Assembly (NCBI GenBank): GCA_017613355.1
Contig: JAGAEA010000039.1
Coordinates: 1 to 32,419, forward strand
Direction: 5' to 3'
Source of the DNA: Clostridia bacterium
GTDB taxonomy: Bacteria > Bacillota > Clostridia > Oscillospirales > CAG-272
Length of the DNA: 32,419 nucleotides
The notes beneath the pieces were generated by a model. That model was given only the letters and a program-made list of their open reading frames with translations. It was not told the DNA's origin and made no database searches. This document shows, piece by piece, positions 11,535 through 20,715 of this stretch; the first letter of the stretch is position 1; each line of letters begins with the position of its first letter. The position numbers and the translations under genes are program-made.

Positions 11535-13277
11535 ATGAAAAAACTGATGATCGGAAACGAGGCGGTGGCGCGCGGACTTTATGAAGGCGGCATCGGACTG
11601 GTTTCTTCCTACCCCGGTACTCCTTCCACGGAGATCACCGAATTTTTGGCAAAATATGACGATTTGCACAGCGAATGGGCACCCAACGAAAAGGTTGCCA
11701 TGGAGGTCGCGTTCGGCGCGTCGCTCGGCGGCGTCCGCGCGGCGTGTGCCATGAAGCACGTCGGGCTCAACGTTGCCGCCGACCCGCTTTTCACGCTTTC
11801 CTACACGGGCGTGAACGCGGGATTGGTCGTTTGCGTTGCGGACGACCCCGCCATGCACTCCTCGCAAAACGAGCAGGATTCTCGGCATTATGCGATCGCC
11901 GCAAAAGTCCCCATGCTCGAACCGTCGGATTCGGCGGAAGCGCTGGCGTTTTCCAAAGCGGCGTTTGAACTTTCGGAGCGGTTCGACACCCCTGTCCTGC
12001 TTCGGATGTGCACGCGCGTGGCGCACAGTCGCTCGGTTGCCGAGGTGGGCGAGCGCGGGGAAGTTGTGAAAAAGCCTTATGTCAAGGACGGCGCGAAGTA
12101 TATCATGATGCCCGGCAACGCCAAACGGCGCCATCCCGTGGTGGAAGCGCGGACGGCGGCGCTCGCGGAGTATGCCGAGAATTGCCCCTTCAACCGTGTG
12201 GAGTGGGGAGAAACCGACGTCGGCATCATTACATCGGGAACTTCCTATCAGTATGTCAAAGAGGTGTTCGGAGAGAGCGTCAGCGTTCTGAAAATCGGAA
12301 TGCCGAACCCCTTGCCGAAGCGGCTGATCCTCGATTTTGCCGCAAAAGTCAAAAAGCTGTACGTCATCGAAGAGCTCGACCCGATCCTCGAAACGCATTG
12401 CCGCAACCTTGGATTTGATCCCATCGGGAAATCGCTGTTCTCCCCCATCGGGGAATATTCGCAGAAAACGATCGCAGCGGCTTTCGGTCTGCCGAAAAAA
12501 CCGACCGTGACCGTCGACAGCGCCGCTCCCGCGCGCCCGCCCATGATGTGCGCGGGCTGTCCGCACAGGGGAATGTACTATACCCTCGCGAAAAACAAAG
12601 TCACCGTGCTCGGCGACATCGGTTGCTACACGCTCGGCGCACAGCCTCCGCTCTCGGCGGTGGACTCCACGCTCTGCATGGGCGCGTCGGTTTCGGGCAT
12701 CCACGGTTTCAACCTTGCGAGAGGGAAGGAAGCCGAAGGGAAAACGGTTGCCGTCATCGGTGACTCTACGTTCATGCACTCGGGCATGACGGGGCTGGTC
12801 AACATCGCTTATAACGGTTCGAATTCGACCGTCATCATCCTCGATAACTCCATCACGGGCATGACGGGACATCAGCAGAACCCCACCACGGGGTATAACA
12901 TCAAAGGCGATCCTGCGGGCAAAGTGGATCTGGAAGCGTTCTGCCGCGCCATCGGCATTCGCCGTGTGCGCGTGGTCGATCCTTACGACCTCGCCGCCTG
13001 CGATAAAGCGGTCAAGGAAGAACTTGCGGCGGAGGAACCGTCGGTCATCATCTCCCGCCGTCCGTGCGTCCTGCTCAAATATGTCAAGACCGCGCCGCCT
13101 CTGCGCGTGGAAACCGACAAATGCCGCTCTTGCAAGCGTTGCATGACGCTCGGTTGCCCCGCGATCAGCATGAAGGACGGAAAGGCGCATATCGACGCCA
13201 CACTTTGCGTGGGATGTGAGGTTTGCGAACAGCTTTGCGCGTTCGGAGCGATCGTGAAGGGAGGAGACGAAAAATGA
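11535..13277 (+). CDS. iorA: Indolepyruvate ferredoxin oxidoreductase, alpha subunit
   Basis: The 580-residue catalytic subunit of the oxygen-sensitive enzyme that converts aryl-pyruvates plus CoA into aryl-acetyl-CoA, CO2 and reduced ferredoxin. The N-terminal pyrimidine-binding part starts at IGNEAVARGLYEGG and SSYPGTPSTE. The thiamine diphosphate domain has MCAGCPHRG, GDIGCYTLG and the GDSTF motif at 409-413, followed by ILDNSITGMTGHQQNP. A C-terminal two-cluster ferredoxin domain has C530, C533, C536 and C541, then C558, C561, C564 and C568. The ATG at 11535 matches the usual N terminus; reading through the previous gene's end would add 61 unrelated residues. Its stop overlaps the iorB start by four bases. 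The GAGG at 11522-11525 is a modest ribosome site, so translation may be coupled to the upstream gene. Confidence 0.95.
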   Translation: MKKLMIGNEAVARGLYEGGIGLVSSYPGTPSTEITEFLAKYDDLHSEWAPNEKVAMEVAFGASLGGVRAACAMKHVGLNVAADPLFTLSYTGVNAGLVVCVADDPAMHSSQNEQDSRHYAIAAKVPMLEPSDSAEALAFSKAAFELSERFDTPVLLRMCTRVAHSRSVAEVGERGEVVKKPYVKDGAKYIMMPGNAKRRHPVVEARTAALAEYAENCPFNRVEWGETDVGIITSGTSYQYVKEVFGESVSVLKIGMPNPLPKRLILDFAAKVKKLYVIEELDPILETHCRNLGFDPIGKSLFSPIGEYSQKTIAAAFGLPKKPTVTVDSAAPARPPMMCAGCPHRGMYYTLAKNKVTVLGDIGCYTLGAQPPLSAVDSTLCMGASVSGIHGFNLARGKEAEGKTVAVIGDSTFMHSGMTGLVNIAYNGSNSTVIILDNSITGMTGHQQNPTTGYNIKGDPAGKVDLEAFCRAIGIRRVRVVDPYDLAACDKAVKEELAAEEPSVIISRRPCVLLKYVKTAPPLRVETDKCRSCKRCMTLGCPAISMKDGKAHIDATLCVGCEVCEQLCAFGAIVKGGDEK

Positions 13278-13846
13278 AAACCACCAATATCATGATCGTC
13301 GGCGTAGGCGGGCAGGGAAGTCTGCTTGCGTCCAAATTGCTGGGAAAACTGCTGACGGACGAAGGATACGACGTGAAAGTTTCCGAGGTGCACGGCATGA
13401 GCCAGCGCGGGGGAAGTGTGGTCACCTACGTTCGATTCGGCGAAAAGGTCTATTCGCCCATCATCACCGAGGGCGAGGCGGACTATATCGTTTCTTTTGA
13501 AAAGTTGGAAGCGGCGAGATGGGCGCCCTGTCTTGTCGAAGGCGGACAGATCATCGTCAACACGCAGGAGATCGACCCCATGCCCGTCATCATCGGCGCG
13601 GCGACCTACCCCTCCGACATCCTCTCGGAACTCACGGCGAAGGGTGTGAAAGTCGACGCGGTGGATGCGCTTTCTCTGGCTTTGCAGGCGGGAAGCGCCA
13701 AGGCGGTCAACATCGTGCTCATGGCGAGACTTGCCAAGCATTTTGAAATCCCCTATGAAAAATGGATCGCCGCCATCGAAAGCACGGTCGCGCCGAAATT
13801 CTTTGAACTGAACCGAAAAGCATTTGAAATCGGCTACTATGCCTGA
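13274..13846 (+). CDS. iorB: Indolepyruvate ferredoxin oxidoreductase, beta subunit
   Basis: A 190-residue gamma-type subunit of the 2-oxoacid:ferredoxin oxidoreductase family, forming the active enzyme with IorA. The N terminus TTNIMIVGVGGQGSLLASK is the characteristic glycine-rich start of the POR gamma domain, followed by KVSEVHGMSQRGGSVVTYVRFG, also diagnostic. The size is as expected for IorB. The start is the ATG in the ATGA overlap with iorA, with GGGAGGAG just upstream inside iorA. The upstream extension of the frame has no family similarity and is rejected. The overlap indicates coupled translation and a fixed subunit ratio. Confidence 0.95.
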   Translation: MKTTNIMIVGVGGQGSLLASKLLGKLLTDEGYDVKVSEVHGMSQRGGSVVTYVRFGEKVYSPIITEGEADYIVSFEKLEAARWAPCLVEGGQIIVNTQEIDPMPVIIGAATYPSDILSELTAKGVKVDAVDALSLALQAGSAKAVNIVLMARLAKHFEIPYEKWIAAIESTVAPKFFELNRKAFEIGYYA

Positions 13847-13866
13847 AAAAGAAGGAGAAAACGACA

Positions 13867-15177
13867 TTGCAACGGAACTACTATCAAGAACAAATCGAAA
13901 CCATGCCGCCCGAGCAGTTGCGCGCATTGCAATCCGAAAAGCTCGTGAAGCAGGTAAAGCACGTGTACGACCACGTCCCCTACTATCGCGACCTGATGGA
14001 TCAAAAAGGCGTTCGCCCCGAGGATATTCACGGCGTGGAGGACCTTCACAAGCTCCCGTTCCTGACCAAGAACGATCTGCGCGACACCTATCCCTATGGA
14101 ATGCTCGCGGTTCCGCTTGCGGACTGCGTTCGCATCCAGTCCACCTCGGGAACCACGGGTAAGCGCGTGATCGCCTACTACACACAGCACGACATCGACC
14201 TGTGGGAGGATTGCTGTGCCCGCGCCATCATGGCGGCGGGAGGAACGCGCGAGGACGTGGTGCAGGTTTGCTACGGCTACGGACTGTTCACGGGTGGACC
14301 CGGGCTCAACGGCGGCTCGCATAAAGTGGGATCGCTCACGCTGCCCATGTCGAGCGGAAACACCGAGCGGCAAATTCAGTTTATGATGGACTTAAAGGCG
14401 ACGATTCTTTGCTGCACGCCTTCCTATGCGGCGTATCTCGGCGAATCGCTCAAAGAGCGCGGCTACAAACCCCAGGATAACGCGCTCAAAGCGGGCATTT
14501 TCGGAGCCGAACCGTGGACGGAGGAAATGCGGCGCGACATCGAAAAGTCGCTCGGCATCAAGGCATACGACATTTACGGATTGACCGAAACCTCGGGTCC
14601 CGGTGTGGCGTTTGAATGCGAAGAGCAAAAGGGAATGCACATCAACGAGGATCACTTTATCGCCGAGATCATCGACCCCGACACGGGCGAAGTCCTGCCC
14701 GAGGGAAGCAGGGGAGAACTGGTGTTCACCTCGCTCGATAAGGAAGCTTTCCCGCTTCTGCGCTATCGCACGCGGGATATCTGCGTTCTTTCCCGCAAAA
14801 AATGCTCCTGTGGACGGACGCACGTGCGCATGAGCAAGCCGATGGGGCGGAGTGACGACATGATGATCATTCGCGGGGTCAACGTATTCCCGTCGCAGAT
14901 CGAGACCGTTCTCTTGAACGAAGGTTACGCGCCGAACTACCGCATCGAGGTCGATCGCGTCAACAACAGCGACACGCTGGACGTGTACGTCGAGTTGACG
15001 CCCGATCAATTCAGCGACACCGTCAGCGCCATCACTGCGAAGGAGCGGGCGCTCGCGGGAGCGATCAAGACCATGCTCGGGATCAATCCCGTGGTGCATC
15101 TTGTTCCGCCGAAGAGCATCGAGCGCAGCGAAGGGAAAGCGGTGCGCGTTGTTGATAAACGAAAGCTGCACGATTAA
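13867..15177 (+). CDS. paaK: Phenylacetate-CoA ligase
   Basis: A 436-residue AMP-forming arylacetate-CoA ligase. Motifs are the N-terminal VYDHVPYYRDLMD, the phosphate loop STSGTTGK at 92-99, GYGLFTGGPGLNGG, YGLTETSGPG around 237-246, RYRTRDIC, and RSDDMMIIRGVNVFPSQIE near the C-terminal domain. All are typical of PaaK and its anaerobic paralogues. The start is TTG, supported by AAGGAG nine bases upstream and by the exact fit of the family N terminus. It follows iorB by 20 bases. Archaea and anaerobic bacteria often carry paaK-like genes beside iorAB, where they are thought to handle phenyl-, hydroxyphenyl- or indoleacetate formed from aromatic amino acids. The exact acid cannot be decided here. 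Confidence 0.93.
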   Translation: MQRNYYQEQIETMPPEQLRALQSEKLVKQVKHVYDHVPYYRDLMDQKGVRPEDIHGVEDLHKLPFLTKNDLRDTYPYGMLAVPLADCVRIQSTSGTTGKRVIAYYTQHDIDLWEDCCARAIMAAGGTREDVVQVCYGYGLFTGGPGLNGGSHKVGSLTLPMSSGNTERQIQFMMDLKATILCCTPSYAAYLGESLKERGYKPQDNALKAGIFGAEPWTEEMRRDIEKSLGIKAYDIYGLTETSGPGVAFECEEQKGMHINEDHFIAEIIDPDTGEVLPEGSRGELVFTSLDKEAFPLLRYRTRDICVLSRKKCSCGRTHVRMSKPMGRSDDMMIIRGVNVFPSQIETVLLNEGYAPNYRIEVDRVNNSDTLDVYVELTPDQFSDTVSAITAKERALAGAIKTMLGINPVVHLVPPKSIERSEGKAVRVVDKRKLHD

Positions 15178-15191
15178 AAGGAGGGAAAACC

Positions 15192-15623
15192 ATGAGTATC
15201 AGACAGTTGACCGTTTTTGTGGAAAACCGTCGGGGATGCCTTGCGGGGATCACCGATCTGCTTGCGAAGAACAGCATTGACCTGCGGGCGCTTTCCATTG
15301 CGGATACCAAGGATTTCGGTATCCTGCGGCTGATCGTGAGCGACAGTGAAAAAGCGCTTTCCGTCCTGCGGGAGAGCGGGGTGTTGGTGCAGATCACCGA
15401 GGTCATCGGCGTAAAACTTTCGGATCGTCCCGGGGAACTTTCCGCCGTGCTTGCCGCGCTGGATCGTGCGGGGATCAACGTGGAATACCTCTACGCGTTC
15501 CTGACGAGAACCGAGCAGAACGCATATGTTGTTCTGCGCGTGGAAGATAACGAGATCGCAACGGGTATTCTCGCCAAGGCGGGGTTTTGCCCCGTTGGCG
15601 AAGAGGACTTGAAGGCGTTGTAA
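15192..15623 (+). CDS. Double ACT-domain protein, probable amino acid sensor
   Basis: A 143-residue protein made of two ACT domains (about 1-70 and 71-143). The first begins IRQLTVFVENRRGCLAGIT and the second VKLSDRPGELSAVLAAL; both have the expected strand-loop-helix start with a conserved glycine at the ligand-binding turn. ACT domains bind amino acids and act as allosteric switches. No catalytic or DNA-binding domain is attached, so it probably senses a free amino acid and regulates a partner, perhaps IorAB or PaaK, next to which such stand-alone genes are often found. It has a very strong AAGGAGGG ribosome site, 14 bases after paaK, and is the last gene before a strong terminator. Confidence 0.87.
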   Translation: MSIRQLTVFVENRRGCLAGITDLLAKNSIDLRALSIADTKDFGILRLIVSDSEKALSVLRESGVLVQITEVIGVKLSDRPGELSAVLAALDRAGINVEYLYAFLTRTEQNAYVVLRVEDNEIATGILAKAGFCPVGEEDLKAL

Positions 15624-15641
15624 TTGCCGGCAGCGAACAAC

Positions 15642-15684
15642 AAAGAGCGGGTGTGTGCGAACTTCGCGCACACCCGCTCTTTTT
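15642..15684 (+). terminator. Strong terminator at the end of the ior-paaK operon
   Basis: A long GC-rich stem (AAAGAGCGGGTGTGTGCG paired with its near-complement, one G-U pair) with a tiny loop is followed by a T run at 15679-15684. Confidence 0.92.
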
Positions 15685-15692
15685 GGTGTACA

Positions 15693-15729
15693 GAAAGTCC
15701 CCTGCGGCGGAAGATCCGCCGCAGGGGAC
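15693..15729 (-). terminator. Terminator of the opp operon
   Basis: Perfect 15-base arms at 15697-15711 and 15715-15729 with a three-base loop lie just after the oppA stop codon. Read on the minus strand, TTTCTG follows the stem, giving a short T stretch. It sits beside the plus-strand terminator of the ior operon, insulating the two convergent units. Confidence 0.75.
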
Positions 15730-15750
15730 AAAGCCTGTTTTTACAATCAA

Positions 15751-17550
15751 TCATTGAATGGTGCAGTACATGAAGTACTTGTATCCCAAAGGATTGCTGA
15801 AAAATCCATGCACACTCTGACTGATCATGTAAAGATCCGTGTAGTAGTACAGCGGGCAGATGCAACCGGTAGCCATGAGCATATCCTCGGCAATGTGCAT
15901 CAGCTGGTAACGCTTGGCGTTGTCGGTGCAACTCTTGATGGTTGCGATCAGAACGTCATAGGTCTGCGCCCAAGTGCCGTTTGTGACGTTGATATCATAG
16001 CCGAGAGCGGTCAGATTCAGGCTGTAACCGGTGGTATCTTTATGAGCGCCCTTGCCGAATTGAACGTCGTTGTTGCCGGAGCCGGACGTCCACATATCCA
16101 GGAAGCAGATCGGATCGTTGTAGTCGGCGAGCCAACCGTTGCGGGCGATGGAGTATTCGCCGTTTTTACGGGTTTGCAGGAAGGTGTTCCACTCCTGGTT
16201 TTGCAGATTCATGGTGATACCGATGGTGGCAAGCTGCTGTGCGAGATATTCACCGATCGCCTTGTGACCTTCGGATGTGTTGTACAGATAGGTCATGGTG
16301 GGGAAGTTGGTGAATTTCTGTGTAGTTGCGTCATAGGTGTAGTACTTTTTGAGCGTTTCGATCGCGGAATTGTAGTTGGCGGTGTAGGCGTCCTTGGCAA
16401 CGTTGTAGTAGCCGTCGAAGCCGTCGTTGTGACCGGCGGTTTTGTAGAATTCCGTGCCGTCGGGATTTGTCATGCCCATTGCCACGAAGGAAGAAGCGGG
16501 AACCTGCCCTGCCTGACCGATCTCTTCCACAATGTAGTTGCGGTCGAACAGCAGACTGATGGCGTTGCGGATTTCGGTGCGGGCATTTTCGGCTTCAACA
16601 CCGGTCAGCGTGTTGCCTGCGGGAAGAATATTCTCGTTGATATTCCAGCAGACATAGTAGGTACCGATCTGACCGGCAACCACAAATTCGGAGGGATAAT
16701 CGGCTTTCAAGCTTGCGATCTCATTGGTGGGAACGTCGTCGATCAACAGCCAAGTGCCGTTCTTGAAGTTCGCGACCATGTTGTTCGCGTCGTCGGACAG
16801 ATAGAATTTGATCTTTTCCATCGTGATCTTGTCCGCGTCAACGTATTCGGAGTTCTTTGTCAGGGTGATCACGCTGTTGTGTTTCCACTGGGTGATGGTG
16901 TAGGGACCGTTGCAAATGTAGGTTTTCGGCTTGGTTGCCCACTTTTCGTTGGAAACAACGTCTTCGCGAACGGGGAAGTAGGTCGGGAACGCAAGCAGTT
17001 CGTCCCAGTAGGCAATGGAGTTGGAAAGGGTCACTTTCAAGGTCTTGGCGTCAACAGCTTCAACGTTGAGTTTTGCGTCGGGGTTCACGGCGTTTCCGTC
17101 GTCATCCGTTTCGGCAACTTTGTCATAGCCGTCAACGACTTCGAACATATAACCGTAGTCGGCTCCGAGTGCGGCGGAAGCGGCGCGGTTCCATGCGAAA
17201 ACAAAGTCTGCGGCGGTAACGTCTTTGCCGTCGGACCATTTCAGCCCGTCGCGCAGGGTGTAGGTGTAGGTAACGGTGCCGTCAGCATTGACAACGCCCG
17301 CTACCAATTCTTTGGCGGCATCCGGTACGATGACCAGCTTGCCCGTGCTGTCCTGCTCCCATTTTGCCAAGCCGGAAAACAGGTGGCAGATCAGCGTTGC
17401 TCCGTCTACCGCGGAGTTCAGAGCCGGATCCAGCGTATCGGGCTCTGAAGCGAGGCAGACCGAGAGCGCGCCATCATCTTTCTTGCCGCAAGCGGTCAGC
17501 GGAAGAAGGATCATGGTCAGTGCGAGGAGGAGTACGAGAACTTTTTTCAT
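15751..17550 (-). CDS. oppA: Oligopeptide-binding lipoprotein of the Opp importer
   Basis: A 599-residue family 5 extracellular solute-binding protein. The signal peptide ends in a lipobox LTAC with C21 as the lipid-anchored residue. The mature start has the family pattern LSVCLASEPDTLDPALNS, and LRDGLKWSDGKDVTAADFVFAWNRA is the family's signature region. It captures peptides outside the membrane and hands them to OppBC. The ATG at 17550 is chosen because GGAAAG precedes it and the signal peptide starts there; an upstream ATG adds 17 residues without signal character. It is the last gene of the operon, 66 bases after oppF, and has its own strong ribosome site, consistent with the higher amount of binding protein usually needed. 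Confidence 0.92.
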   Translation of the reverse strand: MKKVLVLLLALTMILLPLTACGKKDDGALSVCLASEPDTLDPALNSAVDGATLICHLFSGLAKWEQDSTGKLVIVPDAAKELVAGVVNADGTVTYTYTLRDGLKWSDGKDVTAADFVFAWNRAASAALGADYGYMFEVVDGYDKVAETDDDGNAVNPDAKLNVEAVDAKTLKVTLSNSIAYWDELLAFPTYFPVREDVVSNEKWATKPKTYICNGPYTITQWKHNSVITLTKNSEYVDADKITMEKIKFYLSDDANNMVANFKNGTWLLIDDVPTNEIASLKADYPSEFVVAGQIGTYYVCWNINENILPAGNTLTGVEAENARTEIRNAISLLFDRNYIVEEIGQAGQVPASSFVAMGMTNPDGTEFYKTAGHNDGFDGYYNVAKDAYTANYNSAIETLKKYYTYDATTQKFTNFPTMTYLYNTSEGHKAIGEYLAQQLATIGITMNLQNQEWNTFLQTRKNGEYSIARNGWLADYNDPICFLDMWTSGSGNNDVQFGKGAHKDTTGYSLNLTALGYDINVTNGTWAQTYDVLIATIKSCTDNAKRYQLMHIAEDMLMATGCICPLYYYTDLYMISQSVHGFFSNPLGYKYFMYCTIQ

Positions 17551-17586
17551 GGTGACTTTCCTTTCTTTTAAAGAAATATTTTCAAA

Positions 17587-17603
17587 ATATGCGGAACGCA
17601 TAT
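17587..17603 (-). other. Small hairpin between oppF and oppA
   Basis: Perfect seven-base arms ATATGCG and CGCATAT enclose a three-base loop in the oppF-oppA gap. No T run follows. It could stabilise or mark a processing site in the mRNA ahead of oppA, a known way to raise binding-protein expression; this is inference. Confidence 0.4.
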
Positions 17604-17616
17604 GATGAACAGAGGA

Positions 17617-18606
17617 TTACAGCTCTTTGATTCGATGGCAGGCAACGAAATGCCCTTTTTCCACTTCCTGAAATTCCGGAACGCTTTCGGCGCAGCATTC
17701 TCGCGCGTATGCGCAGCGTGTGCGGAAAGGACACCCGGAGGGAGCATTCAACGGGCTCGGGATATCACCGGAGAGCACGATTCTGTGGCTTGCGCGGGCA
17801 ACCTTGGGATCCGGCTGCGGCACGGCGCTCATCAAAGAGCGGGTGTAGGGATGGAGCGGGTGTTCGTAAATTTCCTTGGAATCCGCCAATTCCACCATTT
17901 TGCCGAGATACATGACGGCGATGCGGTTGCTGATGTGGCGGACAACGAGGATGTCGTGCGCAATGAACAAATAGGTCAATCCGAGTTGCTGCTGCAACTC
18001 CACAAACATATTGATCACCTGCGCCTGAATGGAAACGTCCAGCGCGGAAACGGGTTCATCGCAAACGATGAATTCCGGGTGCAGGGCGAGTGCGCGAGCG
18101 ATCCCGATGCGCTGACGCTGACCGCCCGAAAATTCGTGGGCGTAGCGGGCGGCGTGTTCGCTGTTCAAGCCGACGCGATCCATCAGTTCCAAAATTTGTT
18201 CCTGCCGCTCGGCTTTGTTGGCGTATGCTTTGTGGATATCCAGCGGCTCGCCGATAATATCGGACACCGTCATTCTAGGGTTGAGGGAAGAATACGGGTC
18301 TTGAAAGACCATGGTCGCCTTTTTCCGCAAATATCGGATGTCCGCGGGGGTTTCGATCGGGCGTCCGTCAAAAACCACTTCACCGGCGGTCGGTTTATAA
18401 AGGTGCAAAATGGTGCGACCAACCGTTGTTTTGCCGCAGCCGGATTCTCCGACGAGTCCCAGTGTTTCGCCGCGGCGAATGGAAAAGGAAACGTCGTCCA
18501 CCGCTTTTAACGGTTTCCTTTGAAACGGTCCTACGTTGATGCTGAAATACTGTTTGAGATTGCGAATGTCAACCAGCGGGTTTTCTTGTTCAAGGATTTT
18601 GCTCAT
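17617..18606 (-). CDS. oppF: Oligopeptide ABC transporter ATPase
   Basis: A 329-residue ATPase of the peptide/nickel importer family, the second nucleotide-binding subunit. It has Walker [10 protein letters not shown], the signature [15 protein letters not shown], Walker [13 protein letters not shown], and the switch histidine in LFIAHD. The C-terminal oligopeptide-transporter extension includes the cysteine-rich [15 protein letters not shown], which binds an iron-sulfur cluster in some relatives. The Q-loop and the [14 protein letters not shown] start are typical of OppF rather than OppD. The start overlaps the oppD end by 17 bases, and GGGGA precedes the ATG. Confidence 0.93.
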   Translation of the reverse strand: MSKILEQENPLVDIRNLKQYFSINVGPFQRKPLKAVDDVSFSIRRGETLGLVGESGCGKTTVGRTILHLYKPTAGEVVFDGRPIETPADIRYLRKKATMVFQDPYSSLNPRMTVSDIIGEPLDIHKAYANKAERQEQILELMDRVGLNSEHAARYAHEFSGGQRQRIGIARALALHPEFIVCDEPVSALDVSIQAQVINMFVELQQQLGLTYLFIAHDILVVRHISNRIAVMYLGKMVELADSKEIYEHPLHPYTRSLMSAVPQPDPKVARASHRIVLSGDIPSPLNAPSGCPFRTRCAYARECCAESVPEFQEVEKGHFVACHRIKEL

Positions 18607-19630
18607 TCTTTTCCCCGCCTTTCTTTTTCTTCGGCTTGTCGGCTTCGTTTTCCATGCTTTCTTTCACATTCATCCAACAAGCGCTCATGTGATCTTTGTT
18701 CAAACGCATTCTTTCGCAGGGGGATTTCAGGCAAATCTTCATCGCGTTGGAACAACGCGGCGCAAAGGGACAGCCTTCCGGCATACACAAAAGGTCAATG
18801 GGCGTCCCGCTGATCGGCTGCAATTTACTGCCGGCGGTTTCCGCCGTGGGGATGGATCGCATCAATCCTTTGGTATATTCATGTTTGGGATTGTAAAAAA
18901 TTTCATCCGCCGTGCCCTGCTCGCAAATGGAACCCGCATACATGACGATCACTTCGTCACACATTTGCGCTACCACGCCCAGATCGTGGGTGATCATGAT
19001 GATCGCCATTCCCAGTTCTTTTTGGAGCGATTTCATCAGTTCCAGAATCTGTGCCTGAATGGTCACGTCCAATGCGGTCGTCGGCTCATCCGCGATCAGA
19101 ATATCCGGTTCGCAAGCCAGCGCCATGGCAATCATGACCCGTTGCCGCATACCGCCGGAAAATTCAAAAGGATATTGTTTGATGCGCTTTTCCGGCTCGT
19201 TTACGTTCACCAAACGCAGCATTTCCAAAGCCCGTTCCTGCGCCTGCTTTTTATCGCGGTTGGTGTGAAGCATAATGGCTTCCACCAGTTGATGCCCGAT
19301 GGTGTAAGTAGGGTTCAGGGACGTCATGGGATCCTGAAAGATGATGGAAATTTTATTGCCGCGCACGGTTTTCATCACCGATTCGCCCACGTTCACCAGC
19401 TCCTGACCATCCAACTTGATGGAGCCGGAAACGATTTTGCCGGTCGGGGCAAGGATCTGCATGATGGAATACGCGGTAACGGATTTGCCGGAGCCGCTCT
19501 CGCCGACAATGCCGAGGACTTTTCCCCGTTCCAGGAAGAAAGAGACTCCGTTGACGGCTTTCACTTCACCCGCAGGGGTAAAAAAGGAAGTGTGGAGATC
19601 TTCAACTTGCAATAATGGTTCGGTTGCCAT
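18590..19630 (-). CDS. oppD: Oligopeptide ABC transporter ATPase
   Basis: A 346-residue ATPase partner of OppF. Motifs are Walker A GESGSGKS, FSGGMRQRVMIAMALAC, Walker B ILIADEPTTALD and the MITHDLGV switch region. The C-terminal extension has GCPFAPRCSNAMKIC, and a lysine-rich tail follows. Two in-frame ATGs are possible: 19636 lies only two bases from the GGGGGG ribosome site, whereas 19630 (MATEPLL) has the usual eight-base spacing and is preferred. It follows oppC by 16 bases. Confidence 0.93.
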   Translation of the reverse strand: MATEPLLQVEDLHTSFFTPAGEVKAVNGVSFFLERGKVLGIVGESGSGKSVTAYSIMQILAPTGKIVSGSIKLDGQELVNVGESVMKTVRGNKISIIFQDPMTSLNPTYTIGHQLVEAIMLHTNRDKKQAQERALEMLRLVNVNEPEKRIKQYPFEFSGGMRQRVMIAMALACEPDILIADEPTTALDVTIQAQILELMKSLQKELGMAIIMITHDLGVVAQMCDEVIVMYAGSICEQGTADEIFYNPKHEYTKGLMRSIPTAETAGSKLQPISGTPIDLLCMPEGCPFAPRCSNAMKICLKSPCERMRLNKDHMSACWMNVKESMENEADKPKKKKGGEKNEQNP

Positions 19631-19646
19631 TTTCATTACCCCCCTG

Positions 19647-20702
19647 TCAAGTTCTCAACTTGGGATCGAACGCATCCCGAAGCCCGTCGCCAAACAAATT
19701 GAGCGACAAAACGATCAGCGAAATGACCACGGCGGGAATGACCATGCGATAAGGATAGGAAGAAAGACCGTTGAGCGCGTCCGAAGCCAAAGAACCGAGC
19801 GACGGCATCGGCGCGTTCACGCCGAGCCCCAAGAAGGAGAGATAACTCTCGGTGAAAATGGCGTTCGGGATCTGCAAAGCCGTTGAAATGATGACAACGC
19901 TGATGCAGTTCGGCAACAGGTGCTTGGTGATCACCCATCTTCCTTTTGCACCTGCCGCGCGGGATGCCAGAACATACTCCTGCTCCCGCAGGGACAAGAT
20001 CTGTCCGCGGATCAAACGGGACATACTGACCCAGTACAAAAGACCGAAAACGACAAACAAACTGATAATGTTGCTACCGATTTTTTCAAAGATCGTACCT
20101 TCCAACGCGGGTGCCAGCGTTAGTTTCAGCACCGAGGCAAGCAAAATGACCATCAGCATATCCGGTAGGGAATAGATGATATCCACAAACCGCATGACGA
20201 TCAGATCGACCACTCCGCCGAAATAGCCGGCAATAGAGCCGATCGTCATACCGATAATCAAAACGATGATACTTGCAAAGAACCCGACCGCCAAAGAAAT
20301 GCGGGTCCCGTAAACCACGCGAATGAAATAGTCCCGCCCTTGTGAATCGGTTCCGAAAATGTGGGGGAACACCCGTTCTCCCGCCGCGATCCGCGCGTGT
20401 TCGGTTTCGCCGAAATGGAACGGAGCCAAATTGTTGTAGCTTGGATCCATGGGTTGCCCGGGTTGCATTCCCAACATACTGTCGTATGAATAGGGCCAGA
20501 AGAACGGAATAAAGACAGCGGAAAGAACGATCACCAAGACGATGAAAAAACTGACGGTCGCTACTTTGTTTTTCAAAAGGCGCTTAATGCCGTCCCGAAA
20601 GAAAGTGGAGGCAGGGCGCATTTGTACGATATAAGATTTTTCTTCGTCAGTCGCCGGAAGGAAGGAGTCCACATCCACGTGCATGGTCAATTTCTTTTTC
20701 AT
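19647..20702 (-). CDS. oppC: Oligopeptide ABC transporter permease
   Basis: A 351-residue inner membrane permease with an N-terminal cytoplasmic extension (about 45 residues), a first membrane segment at VSFFIVLVIVLSAVFIPFF, a long extracytoplasmic loop, and five further segments. The coupling motif lies near SRAAGAKGRWVITKHLLPN, and the GTDSQGRDYFIRVVYGTRISL loop is diagnostic of OppC/DppC. The ATG at 20702 is preceded by a strong AAGGAG; an upstream start would add 14 residues overlapping that site. It starts 13 bases after the oppB stop. Confidence 0.93.
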   Translation of the reverse strand: MKKKLTMHVDVDSFLPATDEEKSYIVQMRPASTFFRDGIKRLLKNKVATVSFFIVLVIVLSAVFIPFFWPYSYDSMLGMQPGQPMDPSYNNLAPFHFGETEHARIAAGERVFPHIFGTDSQGRDYFIRVVYGTRISLAVGFFASIIVLIIGMTIGSIAGYFGGVVDLIVMRFVDIIYSLPDMLMVILLASVLKLTLAPALEGTIFEKIGSNIISLFVVFGLLYWVSMSRLIRGQILSLREQEYVLASRAAGAKGRWVITKHLLPNCISVVIISTALQIPNAIFTESYLSFLGLGVNAPMPSLGSLASDALNGLSSYPYRMVIPAVVISLIVLSLNLFGDGLRDAFDPKLRT

Positions 20703-20715
20703 GGTAATCTCCTTC

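Noticed and set aside
11397..13190. 597-codon open frame antisense to iorA
   Set aside because: iorA is supported by thiamine and ferredoxin motifs; the antisense product is arginine/histidine-rich with no recognisable domain.
13223..13273. N-terminal extension of iorB inside iorA
   Set aside because: The POR gamma domain starts right after the ATG at 13274, which forms the usual four-base overlap.
15655..17448. 597-codon plus-strand frame opposite oppA
   Set aside because: It would start within the operon terminators and overlaps a textbook oppA; no family features.
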